DNA of 64,000 bases from Undaria pinnatifida (taxonomy: Eukaryota > Sar > Phaeophyceae > Laminariales > Alariaceae). Positions 41,006-53,000 of this stretch are shown here, piece by piece (the first letter of the stretch is position 1; each line of letters begins with the position of its first letter). Location: contig JABAKD010000021.1 of assembly GCA_012845835.1 (NCBI GenBank), positions 2,989,706-3,053,705 of the forward strand, given 5' to 3'. A program made the position numbers and the translations under genes. Under the pieces are notes generated by a model that did no database searches, was not told the DNA's origin, and saw only the letters and a program-made list of their open reading frames with translations.

Positions 41006-44000
41006 GTGAGGCTGCTTCGTACTTTGTAGACGGTGTTCTTCGCCCTATTGGTAGCTTGCAGCGTTAATGTTGTCTTGACCTTCTTTTGGTTGCGTTTGAT
41101 TTCCGCTGCACCTGTCGCCCGTACTTTAGTGTTGTCATTTTGTTTATTTTCTGCGCCGTACAATGGTTATGTCCGTCTTTTCGCTATTTTCTTTTTCTTC
41201 TTTTGAAGAGGCTGATTTGAATACGTCAGCTGTGAGCTCGATCACTTAAAGGGTCGATGCTCATCTTTGCAAGCTGCGTGATACTCCGTTTTATTACGTT
41301 GCCTTGTTGATACATACGGCAGTACGGCCAGCCGTTTCAGCAGCCGTACAACAACGCTGGTGGAGGCGGACAGTATGGAGGGAAAGGACCCCAGCTCCCC
41401 CACGCACAGCAGCCGCAGCAGCAGCAGCAGCAGCAACAGCAGCAACAGCAACAGCAGCAGGTACGATACCGATTGAGTTCCATTAGGATACCTTCGGCAT
41501 CATTATTCGGTATATATAGTTCTTCATAGCCGGTGGACTTTTGTCGTTTTGTTTTTAATTGTTCCGGTGCCTTTCTTTTTGGACAAGCAACTTTTCAGGT
41601 AGCCGTCGGATTATGTTTTGGGTCTGTCCTAATATTGCGTTGATTATTACCCTGGTATGACTGAATTGTACCAGTACTCGTATGTGCCCCCGCTGTTGCT
41701 GCTACAACTACAACGACTATTACTACTTTTTTATCACGAGGACCAGCTACCGCCTCTGCTACGTGGTTCTTCAACGATTTTTTTAAACGACTTGGCTGCT
41801 GTATCTTCCCCATTTAATTTCTCCCCCGCTCCAACAGAGCCCCTTCTACATGAACGCCTACAACAACGGGAACGGGGGTGGCGTAGGCGTTTCTACGGGG
41901 ATGCAGGCAAGCTCACCCTGTGTTAACAAACCAGCCACCCGTTTTCTCTTGGCAAAGCACTTTTACCGAAGACCTCCCCCCCCCTCCCTCCCCCATTATT
42001 GAACCTTTCCACTCTATCCGGCAATTCTGTACCCAACTACCTGGTAGTGTTCTCTGCTTCCCCGTAATGCCCATCTTTTTCATCCCCCCCCCCCCCTTAG
42101 AATATTTATATAACAGTTGGCGTCGGTTGGCACGGACGCTGTAAAACATTGTATGTATATTGGGGTTGGCGGTGGTTGGCAGCGGCGCTGTAAAACATTC
42201 CAATCAATGCGTGAGCTAGACGACCAGGGTGCCGTTTTTCTTTCTTTTCTGGTGGTCATTAGGATGGTTCTCTAGTAGATCATAGTGTGCGGGGTGGAGA
42301 ACCCTAACTCCGCACAAGGGGAATGATCGCATCACGTTGTGTGAATATGGTAAAGGCACCCACGAGGCAGTTACGTAGTCATACCCATTGCTGTCTCTGG
42401 AGTGGTCACACCGGAAACGAAGTATGACTCATTGGCGCTGTCATCCATAAGCAAGGAAGTAGGCACAAGGTGCCAACGTCCGTCTCACCTGCGGTTCTTG
42501 GAAGGATGCAGTTCACCCTTCATGCGACTCGCCGAATACCTCACGGCGCTTCGCGCTTGGCACAAGCAATGTCTGCCTCGTTGGTGAACACCCGACGTGC
42601 TCCGTCCCGGCATAGTAGAGATGCGAGGGTCTATGGTCATACGACCACGGCCATGCACAAATTAAGTACACCCCCCCGCCCCCCCGCGCCCCCTCTCCCC
42701 ATCCTCTCCATCCCATCCCCTCCCTCCCTCACCCCACCCCCCCCTCCACGTTCCAGCTCTTGTCTCTACCTTTCTAGCGTTCTGCGTTCCCACCCCTAGC
42801 TCTTCCTCCCTCCCACAACCCCCCGTCCCGACCCGACCCCGCTCTCCTCCCCCGCTTCCCTGGCCACGCCACTAACCCCGGTGGTCTTCCTTCTCATTTC
42901 TCCCCCAGACGTGTTCTACGGTAGAGTTTTCCGCCATTTTTGTATGTGAAGTTCCTCACGTGAGGAACTCTTACGCCAAATAAAGAGTGCAACCCGATAC
43001 ACAAAACGCCATGCCTTGGGTATACAAAACCCCTGTATTTGCAGAAGGAGAATATGGCAGTCCGACGATTTCGGGTTTTAACCCCCTTTAGAGCCCCAAA
43101 ATCCCTCCCTAGGCTAACTCCAAGTGAGTTTGTCCCTAAAAAGGGTTCCCAGTTGTAAAGACATTAAGGAACCCCGACATTGAAAAAACGAGGGCGAAAG
43201 TGCTGCCAGTTCCTCAATCATGGCACGCGTCCCCAACCATAGTCATCCCGCGGTAGGGGTGGAGAAGATTCTAAGATTTTTTCCGAGCTCCTAATAATAA
43301 CACGATGCAAAGAGCTCGATTTCTCGCCCGACACAGGACTTCGAAGAGCAGTCGTTCGCGCATTCCGACCAAGCGCTTTTATGCCCTATTAGTTTTATAA
43401 CAAGAGGTACGCGTAAAAACGTCAGAACAACCGATAGATCCTCGCGTTAAGGTGGTCAACCGGTTGGACATGTTTAGCCCTGCCGTGGGACGACTCACTC
43501 CTCCTGCTGCTCATCCCCCCCTCCTTCTCAAAATCCATGGACCCGTTAATTTTACGTTTCTGTGTGATTTCAGGGCGGCGGGGAGGGACCAGCCGGCGGC
43601 GGTTGGATAGACGGAGGCGTCCGCGAACGAGGCGGAGGAGGATTCTCGGGACTGTCGGCGGAGGCTAACGGTTTTGTGCCATCCAACTTTACACCCAGCA
43701 CTTCCGCGGTTCCTAGTATGGGGGGTGGGGGAGGTGCCTCGAACGCGAACGCTGCGGGTAACGCGGCCCCTGCTGCGGCTACCCAGACTACGCCGACTCA
43801 GCAGATTCCGCGGTCGCCGGTAGTGCGGGTTGCGGCTCCTCCTGCTGCTGTTGCGGCTGCGCCTTCGTCCAGTCGTGACACCGAGGGACAGGTAGGGGAA
43901 GACGTGTTTGTTGGAGGGGGACGAGGGCAGGGGCAGGGGGGAGCGTACTGATTTGTTCCCTGCCTTGATCGTTTGGCCACTGACCACGCGTCCCTTTCGA

Positions 44001-47000
44001 GACGGAGCAGGGGGGTGGGGGGAGTTTCGGTGGTTGTGGCGGTATAGTTCCTTTGTTTTTTTACGAAAGTATATATTGTGCCAGGGTACGTACCTGATAT
44101 CTTTTTGGACACTCTTCGTTTTTTATTTTTTTTAATTCTTCATTCGTGGTTTCAAGGGCATGTGTCCCGCGCTTCGCACCACTTTTTGTTGTAGGTTTTT
44201 GGTCAAATTCCTGATTTCAAAACGTTTTCTTGTTTCCGACGTTTTTTGTTTCTTTTTTTTTTTTTTTTTTCACGTTCGTTACCTTGGCAGGGAATCGCGG
44301 AAGAAGCTGCGGTTCCCCCTCCGGCGCCCCAGCAGAAGAGGACCACGTCGTGGGCCGACATCGTTCGCCCTGAAGGGTTTCGCTCCTCCAACCCGAAGCC
44401 GACACCGTCCCTCGCTAAGGTCGGTCGTTTTTTGTTCGATTCGATCTTGAGAGTACTTACTTGACGCCTTGGCTGCTGGAACCCTTTTTGGGGACAAATT
44501 TACTCAAAATTAGTGTGGGGAGGGATTTTGGGGCTCTAAAGGCGCTAAGCAGGATCGTGGGCAGGAGGGAAGGATCGGCTAAGGGAAGGGGAGGAGGGGG
44601 GGGGGGAGGATTAAAGGTGTTTACTTTTCCCTCTCCACCGGAAGATAATAATGAAATAAAATATTAAGTTGCAGTTGGCTGAAGGAGGGAAAACGGGGGC
44701 AGGGGGGTTGGGTAGGGTCGAGGGAGGGAGAGAGGAGGGGAGGAACGAAGGAAGGGGAGAGAAAAATCACCTCTCGTCCGTGTCGCCACCTCCCGTATCC
44801 CATATTGCTTCGTATCTCCACCCCAACCTACCACCACTCGCCGCCGCCACTGTCTGTCTGTCACCCTCATGCGGATGCGCGTCTTTGGTCGTTTTGTGCA
44901 AACAGCTGGTTTTGTGCTTGTGCTGTTGCCGCGGCTGCTGCTTCTGCCATCGATGCTTTTGCTGATGTTGTTGTTGATGCTGCTGCTGCTGCGATCGCTG
45001 ATATTGCCGCCGTTGCTGCTGCTTTTGCGGCTGCTTCACCCCCCCCCGGCACCCACTCGCTGACACATCCTCCTGTGCATCACCCCTAAACCTTTTCCGT
45101 CTCCCAGAAGGGCGTGACCACCACCCGACCAGGCGCAGCATCGTCTTCAGCAGCTGCGGCGGCAGCAGCCGCTTCGAACGAGGTTACCGCTATGCTCAAC
45201 ACTCCCGGCGCTTTTCCCGCCCCGGGCGCCTACACGGGCGGTGGTGTAGGCTACAGCGGGCTTAGCGCCGGCCCGTTTTCATCGTCCCCCCCCCCCCCCC
45301 CCGCCACCGCCTCCGCCGCCGCAACCGTCGTCCTCGACCACGGCATCCTCTACTGGTAACACTCAACAGCACCAACATGGCCAACGCCAACCACACCACC
45401 ACCAACAACAACGCCACCACAACAACCACCAGAACCAACAGCAGCAGCAAGGTGGGGTTGGGGTTTCTGGTGGCGGTGGCATGTCCACCCCGAGCAATGG
45501 GGAGACTGTTGGGGCTGCGATGGCAGTTGGTATGGCTGGAGGCGTTGGGGGTGAAGACGGAAGCAGGGGACTGGGATCTACTGCTGACGGAGGCCAAGGC
45601 TCGGAGGGGTACGGTGTGAACTCTCAGCAGCAAGTTGGTGGCGGTGGCGGTGTTGGTGGGGGGGAGGGGGGGATGCAGGATGGGAGTGCTTTCAACCTAA
45701 ACGCGGGGATGATGAACGGGAGTGGGGTCGGCGTTGCGGCGGGGGGTGTCGCGAGCAATGGGTACAACAGCCTTCCCATGCAGCATCAAGTGGGAGGAGT
45801 TCACAACGGTGTAGGCGTGATGGGGGGTGGCGGCGGAGCGGGGATGATGGATGCTAACAATGTTAACAACGGGAGCAACGTGAATGGGGCTGGCGGAGGC
45901 GTCGGAGCCGGAGCAATGTTCCTAGGCAATTCCGGCCAGCAGCAGCAGCAGCAGCCGCAGCAGCAGCAGCAGCAGCACCTCCAGCAAAGCGGCGCTATGT
46001 TCGCCAACAACAACGCTTCCATGGTGGGAATGGGGACGCCGCAGTTCGGTCAGATGGTTGGAGGAGGCATGGCCGGGGGGGGAGTCGGGGGGGGGGTTGG
46101 CGGTGTCGGGTACTACAACAACAACGGAAACGCGTTTATGGGAGACCCTAATGGAGGCATGCAGGGAGGGTTTCAGGGGGTTTACGGTGGCGGTGGGGGA
46201 GTTGGAGGGGGGATGGGAGGCGGGGGGGGGGGGGTTCCGTGGTGGTCACTCGAATAGAGGGGCGTTTGGGAGACGAGGGAGGGGGGGGAGGGGCGGACGA
46301 GGAGGGGCGTGGAGCGGTGGCGGCAGCGGCAGTGGTAGTTTCAAGGGGCGGGGGGGAGGCGGGGGGAGGTTCGCAGGAAAAGGAGGACGTGGCGCCGGTG
46401 GTGGAATGCAGGTGGGAGTCAGCAGACGTTCATGTGTTTTTGTTTTTTTATTTGGACTTTCTCGAGACCTCTCCTTGCCAAACGAGGAGTAGTTGGCAAA
46501 CTTTGTTTTTGCGCGCGGTCAACTTTTGTTTTGGCGTCCTCTTTTGGATTGGGGAGCGGTGGGGTCGCCATGTGAATGCCGAGGCGGGGGGAGCAGGGTG
46601 GGGCAGGGGGGGGTGGGGCGTACTCATTTGTTGCTTGACTTGATATCATTTGACCATTGACCACGCATCCCTTTCGAGACGGCGCACCGTTCCTACCCCA
46701 AATAGAGACGCCTCCAACATTTTGGCGCTCCTTACGCTTCTTCAATATACTACATAAAAACTGTTGGCTTATCCTGTCCCCGTCCTGTTTCGCCGTCTTC
46801 GGCCACCATCTGTCTTCTAGGATGGCGACCGTTTTCTCGCTGCTCTCTCGTGTACCAAACTTTTCCAATACGTGTAATTTACTCATCTCCTCTAACGCAT
46901 CCCGTTGCTCCTTGTATATTTCACATTCTCCTACTAGGTGAGTCCTACTTGAATGTTATGCCACACGGGCACATATTTGTAGCCACGTCCTCCTCCCGAC

Positions 47001-50000
47001 TACTGGTATTTCTCTTTATTCTTTCTGGCAGGTCCAGGTTCCCTGCACGAAATCGCAGTCTCAGCTTTTTCGCGTAGTCCATTGGGCCGTGAAGGGACGT
47101 TTTCATCCCACGATCTTCCCTCAATCTCCTTTATATCTCAAAGTGCTTTTCCTCTTTCACCTTGTTTCTTAGCGCTTGCCTTTCTTCTATTCTTTCTTTT
47201 ACTTGTGTCTTGTACCCGCCAAATTTCTCTATAGACAGCACCCCTTCTTGGTCCTCCCCTGAATCCTTCCATATCTTCTGGACTACTTTATATCCCGTCT
47301 TATTCCAGCTCGCCCTTTTGTTATTTTCTCCCATACAGCCCTATCAACTATGGCTGGCAGCCTCTGTTCTGGCACATTATTTCCTTTGTGTTGCCATCTC
47401 AACTTTTTCACGTCTCTATTTTTCGCAAGTGGGTACGTTCCTATTAATAGTTCTGCTCTTAATACTGCTGTATTACTTGTTGTACTTGAGCATCCTGGTG
47501 TCTTTTTAGCTGCTGCTTTCATCTGCACTGTTTCTAGTTGTTTTTCGAACTTCGCGTTCCCTTCCCGTACTTCTCCTGCATACTCTAACGTTGGTACAAT
47601 CACATTATTCATAATATATTTTAAAATCCTAGTGTCAAGGTGCGAGTCTGTTAGGATCGCATCCATCTTGCCTACTTGTGATTTACCCTTTCCTGTTACA
47701 TTCGCTACGAATGTGTACATCCCAAGAGAAATTCTTTGAGAGCTCTACGCCAAGGTACGTATATTGGTCTACGATCGGTAGTTCATCTTCTCCCCACTTT
47801 CATTTGAAATTTACTGGATTCACCTTATCTTCGATACATACAACTACTGCTCATTTTTTCATGCTCGTTGTCACTACATTTCCTATTAGTATTGTACTCT
47901 ATTAATAGTACTTTCTCTGTTTCTTCGATCCTTCGTAGGCTTCTGATATCCCCACGAAATCATCCGCAAACATCAACTCCGATACGTATCTTCCCCCATC
48001 GTGACTCCTTGCTTTGCTGCTCCGACTGCTACTATAATATCATTCATATATACCTTGGATAGATTAAGCGAAAGTGTACATCCCTATGCCACTCCTTGTA
48101 AAACACGAACACGTTTCGTTATTTCCCCGTCCAGCATCATAGCACTTCTCGCACGTTCCGTCATGTTTTTCGTCATTCTCCACATATATCCTCTAATCCC
48201 AATTTCCCACATGTTTGTCCACAACCCATTCCTCCATGCTGTGTATAGGCCTTCTGTACATGTAGGAAGATTCAGTACGTCGTTAGCCCGGCGTCTTTGC
48301 TACCTTGAGTTTACCAAAGGTGTACACATGATGTACGCAACTACGATTTGACCAAATCTTGCTTGCCCTTCGCATATGTTTTCGTTCTATTCTTTCGTCC
48401 TATTTTTTCGTCCTTGGAGGTGGGGGGGGGGAGGGGGGAGTGTGTTAGCCGGCGTGTCCAGGTGGTGGGTACTTGTATTCGCGTTGGTTTTGTTTTGAGT
48501 GGGGTGTCGTTTTTTTGGGTAGTAAAATGGGGCGTTGATTTTCGGTTTCCACTCTTTAGTTTCGCTGCGTTTTTTTTTCTTGGGGGGGGGGGAGGTTTCA
48601 ACGTTGTGCTTTTGGTGCGTTGTAATTTTGCTGCAGTAGGTGGAACCGCCCGAAAATATGTTTTGGTTTTGAAGGTGACGTCGAGCGCATGTACCGTGAA
48701 GAGGCAATTGGAGGGTCGAAAGGTCCACGTTTGGAGTTGTTAGCGGGACAGGTGCCCGGCCTCTCCTGGAACGGGTCGGAATTTGCGCTAGTTCGGTGGC
48801 AAAAGTCTTACTCCCAGTATGCCGAAGAGCGAAGAGCTATTCGTTCGACCGCGCTACTGCTGTGCGGCCACAGGGTAGTTATTTCGCTCTTGTCCCAAAG
48901 CCACAAGACAGACGTTAGAGGCTAGTTGGGCTCGTTTTCATATAGCGTCATGGAGGAGTGGTGGGTGGGGTGTTTGTGCGCTCCTCGCTCCTTATGCTTT
49001 GCGGTCCCAACTCGGTCCCCTCTCCGACGCTTTAGCTCTTGCTGCCCTCCTGCTGTGGTATACACGCGTTGTACATACGGCAGCGGTTGATTCATTTGGT
49101 GTTGGTGTTGATGTTGGTGTTGTGTGGTGTTGGTGTTCTTGGTGTTGTTGTTGGTGGTGTTGGTGTTGCGGTTTGCTCTTTTTCTTGTGCCTGGCCTTGT
49201 TTTTGCCCGAATTGGAACTCAATGGTACAGCCGTCCATCCCATCCCTTTCTTCTATTCTGACACTATCTGCCATGGTGGGCTCTTTTTTTGCAATCTTGT
49301 TGTCCGTCGTTTCCAGAACGCAGGCGGTGCGTACAACGGAGGGGTAGGGGGGATGGGAAACAATGTCCCCGTGGAGGCGTTACAGGGCGACGGGTACGGC
49401 GGCAACGCCGGGATTTTTTTCCCACACGCTGCGGTCGCGCAGCAGCAGCAGCAACAGGCAATGATGCAGCAGGTATTGTTTGGTGCTGTACTAAAGATAA
49501 TGTGCTCGGCTGTAAAGATAATGTGCTGGGCAGTCTGTGAGCGCAGAGCTTGTATTTCTCAAGAAAGAACCGGCATATACAAGATATATTTTGCTTTATA
49601 GTGGTCTTGGCAAACATGCGGTTTGACGTTCTAGTTTGGTCCGGTCAAGGTCTCTTCAGATGTAATATACTGGTTCTAGTATGGACCGGTCCTTGTCCGT
49701 GACGGTTGTCGGTCAAAAGTCTAGAGTGCCGTCAACTGACATGTTTGCTTTTAGCTCTCTCTTTTTTTTTCACAAATAACGAAAGGGCGTCGACCCAAAC
49801 TATATCTACCCCTTAGGCCCGACCCTAGCCCCAACCCTAACCCAGACTAGGGCTATTAACCGAGCGCGGCTCAAAAGTCGAAACATATTTGGTACGTTAT
49901 CTTACATATTTTTATGAGTTGAAAACACCGTAAAGGCTACCGCAAATAATCGCCTTCCCCCCGTCCCCCGTCCCTATCCGCTACTGCCCTGCCCGCCGTT

Positions 50001-53000
50001 CTTACAACACAAACCCACCAGGCGTTTATGCCGCCCATGCCCGTCCAGCTTCCTGCACACTTGTCCTTGATCAACCCGGCCTCCTTCAACCCTGAGGAGG
50101 CTGCCACTGAAGGCTGTCGGTAAGTATCCGCTAATTGGTTTGCCGTCGTGTGCGTTTGCAGCGTTTTTTTTTTTCTGCGGTGAAAACCTTTGAGAACGAG
50201 ATCAACCCCTTACGTCAGTCTCAATTTCAACAGTGTCACAGGTTGTCACAAGTTTTTTTGACGCTTTTTATTGGGTATTTTACAACATTTCTTCCACCTT
50301 TTTTGTATTTGATCCTATTCGTTCAACATTTTTTTTCATATTTTTTCTTTCTCCCGGTTCTTCTCCTTGTGGGACATCCTTGCTCTTTTTTTTTTTTTTT
50401 TCAACTTTTTTGTTTTGGCTATACCCTATTCCCGCAGTTTCTTCGTGATAAAGACGTTCTCCGAGGATGACATCCACCGCTCCGTTAAGAACGGAATCTG
50501 GTCCGGGGCTGACAGCGGTAACCGGCGTCTCGACGCTGTTTGGATGGAGAGCGTTAGAAACAACAACGGCAAGGGGAAGGACAAGAAGGAAGGAAAGGGA
50601 GGAAGGGATAAGAAGGAAGGGAAGGACGGGAAGGATGCAAAGGAAATCAAGGAAGGGAAGGGAGGTAAGCTGGGCTGGACTTCTACTCGTACGCAGATTG
50701 TTTTTTTCATGGTGTTGGCTGGTTGTGCGTTGTGGTGCGCCAAGGAGTTGAAGGAGTCGAAGGAATGAGAGGGAGGAAGGGATAGCAAGGAAACGAGGGG
50801 TAGGATAAAAAGGAGGGACAAGGAGGAAAGGTACGCAAGGAAGTGGAGGAGGGGAAGGACGGGAAGAGTGAAAAGGGGTTACTGCTAGTGGGAAGGGAGG
50901 TGGACTGGAATAGGCATGGTCTATTTTTGGTAGGATTGGGCTTGTCTGGGAATGGGGCGTGTGTGGAGTGGTGTGTGCTGTTGGTGTTGTTGGTGTTGGT
51001 GTTGGTGGTGTTGGTGGTGGTGGTGTTGGTGTTGGTGGTGTTGGTGTTGGTGGTGTTGGTGTTATGCGGGTGTTGGTGTTTTGTGCTGTCGGTGTTGTTT
51101 CGGTGTAGATGTTGGTTTAGGTGTTGGCGTTGGCGTTGGTGGTCTTGCAGTTTGGGCGTTTCTGTTAAGGTGTTTCGCGGGTGTTGGTGGTGTTCTGGTC
51201 TCGTTAGTATTGTTCTTGTTCTTGTTCCTGTTTTTATTCCTGGTCCTGTTCTTGTTCTTGTTCTTGTTCTTGTTCTTGTTCTTGTTCTTGTTTCCGTTCT
51301 TTTCTTGTTTTGCAGTTACCCTTGGCCATGGGTTCTGTTGCCGATTTAAGTCGTGAAAGGTTTTGCGGTGTGTGCTTTTTCCCCTGCCTCGAGGCGTCAT
51401 TGTTTATTCCTGCTTCTTTTTTGACGTTGTCCAGGCAAGACGAATGCCGCGGCTGCCACCTCTACCTCCCCTCCCGCTGGCGACAACGCGGGAGGTACCG
51501 CGGCTACCGGAGATGGTGACACCCCTGCCGCCGGTGCCGGCGCCACTGACGCAACTGCTGCTTCTGGTGTCGCCGCAGAAACTTCCGCTGTGGGTGATGC
51601 CTCTTCTTCTGCTCCTCCTGCTGGTTCCCTTACAGCGGCGTCACCGGAATCGGTCGAGCCTGTTACTCCCGAGTCGGCCAAGGACGCTGCTACCGCCGCT
51701 ACTTCTTCGGCATCGACGGCGCCCTCGGTGCCATCGACGACAGCATCGACCTCCTCGAAGAAAAAGAAGAAGAAGAAATCGGGAAGCAAGGGCAACGTAG
51801 ATGTTGCAGCAGCACCAGCAGCACCAGCTAACGAGGCGGACGTAGCAGCTGCCGCTGCTAACAAAGAAACGGAAAAACGTTCTAGCGATTGTCAGCAGTC
51901 GGAGAAAGATACACCAGCCGTGAAGGGAGAAACAACCGCGGTTACTACTGTGGCCGCTACCGCTGCTGCCGTTACGGATTCTTCTGTTGATGCTCCATCC
52001 GAGAAGGCGGCATTGGCTGACTCTGCTGCGGCGGCATCCTCGAGCGGGGATGTCGCTGGAGGTAGCAGCAGCAGCTGTAGCGCGGGTGCGGTTGGGGCGA
52101 AGGATGTAGCGGGGGTGGCGGTGGAGGCGGGTTCGGGGGTGGGGTCGGGGATTGGAGGTGATGCTAATGCGGTAGACGATGACGCGTCTGAAGAGAGTGC
52201 GAAGACTGACAGGGATGGCGCGACGGAAGGGGATAACGTCGAGGAAGAAGTGGCGGCGGCTGCTGCGGCGGTAGCTGTGGCGGCGGCTGGTGGTGGTGGA
52301 GGAGGCAAGAAGGGCAGCGGCAAAAAGGGGGGGAGCGGCGCTTCTGCTACTACCGCTGCTGCTTCTGGTGGTGCTGGGGGGAGTGGTGGCGGGGAAGGTG
52401 CCTCGAAGCAGAAGGGCGGGAAAGGAAAAGGTGTCGCTGGTTCGGCCTCAGCTACCGCTACCGCCGGCTCTACAGCGTCGACTGCGGCTGCGGGCGCAGT
52501 GAAGACTTCGACGACCCCTAAAGGGGCTGCCGCTGCCTCCGGTGACAAGACGAAGGGCAAGCAGACCAACAATGGCGTGGAAAAGGGGGGGAAGGGGGCC
52601 GCTGGGAAATCTGCTGGGGCGGGAGCGGTTGTACCAGCAACGGCGGCGGGCGGAGGGGGTGCGGGGAAGTCTGGTGGCCGGAAGAAGAAGCCACCCGTGT
52701 TCTTGTTCTTTTCGGTGCACCAGTCGGCACAATTCTGCGGCGTGGCGCAGCTGATGGGACCGCTCAATGTCGGCGGGAAGAAGGTAACAACGCCTCACTG
52801 GTGTCGTGAATTCCTGTTGATGGTAATGTGTATTTTTTTTCATCTTGTGTCGAGCGAGGTAACAACGTCTCCACGCTTTTGTGAACCCCTTATGGTTTTT
52901 ATGAGAGGAATTGCTCTTGTGTTTTTCCACGCGCATGCGAGCTTATATTTTTCTCCGTTCCAAACACCAGGCTCCATGTTTTCCTGACGGGGCTTGGTTT

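Noticed and set aside
45801-46022. Cys-rich antisense frame
   Set aside because: It is the complement of CAG/CAA and GGN codons in YTH exon 6.
49815-49850. Interstitial telomere repeat (CCCTAGCCCCAACCCTAACCC)
   Set aside because: Only three degenerate units; too short to argue for a telomere fusion.
50951-51349. Val/Leu and Cys/Trp-rich frames
   Set aside because: Products of GTTGGT and TTCTTG microsatellites inside intron 9.
51892-52767. 291-codon antisense frame
   Set aside because: Mirror of the Ala/Gly/Lys-rich codons in YTH exon 10. The sense strand has splice sites and the YTH domain.
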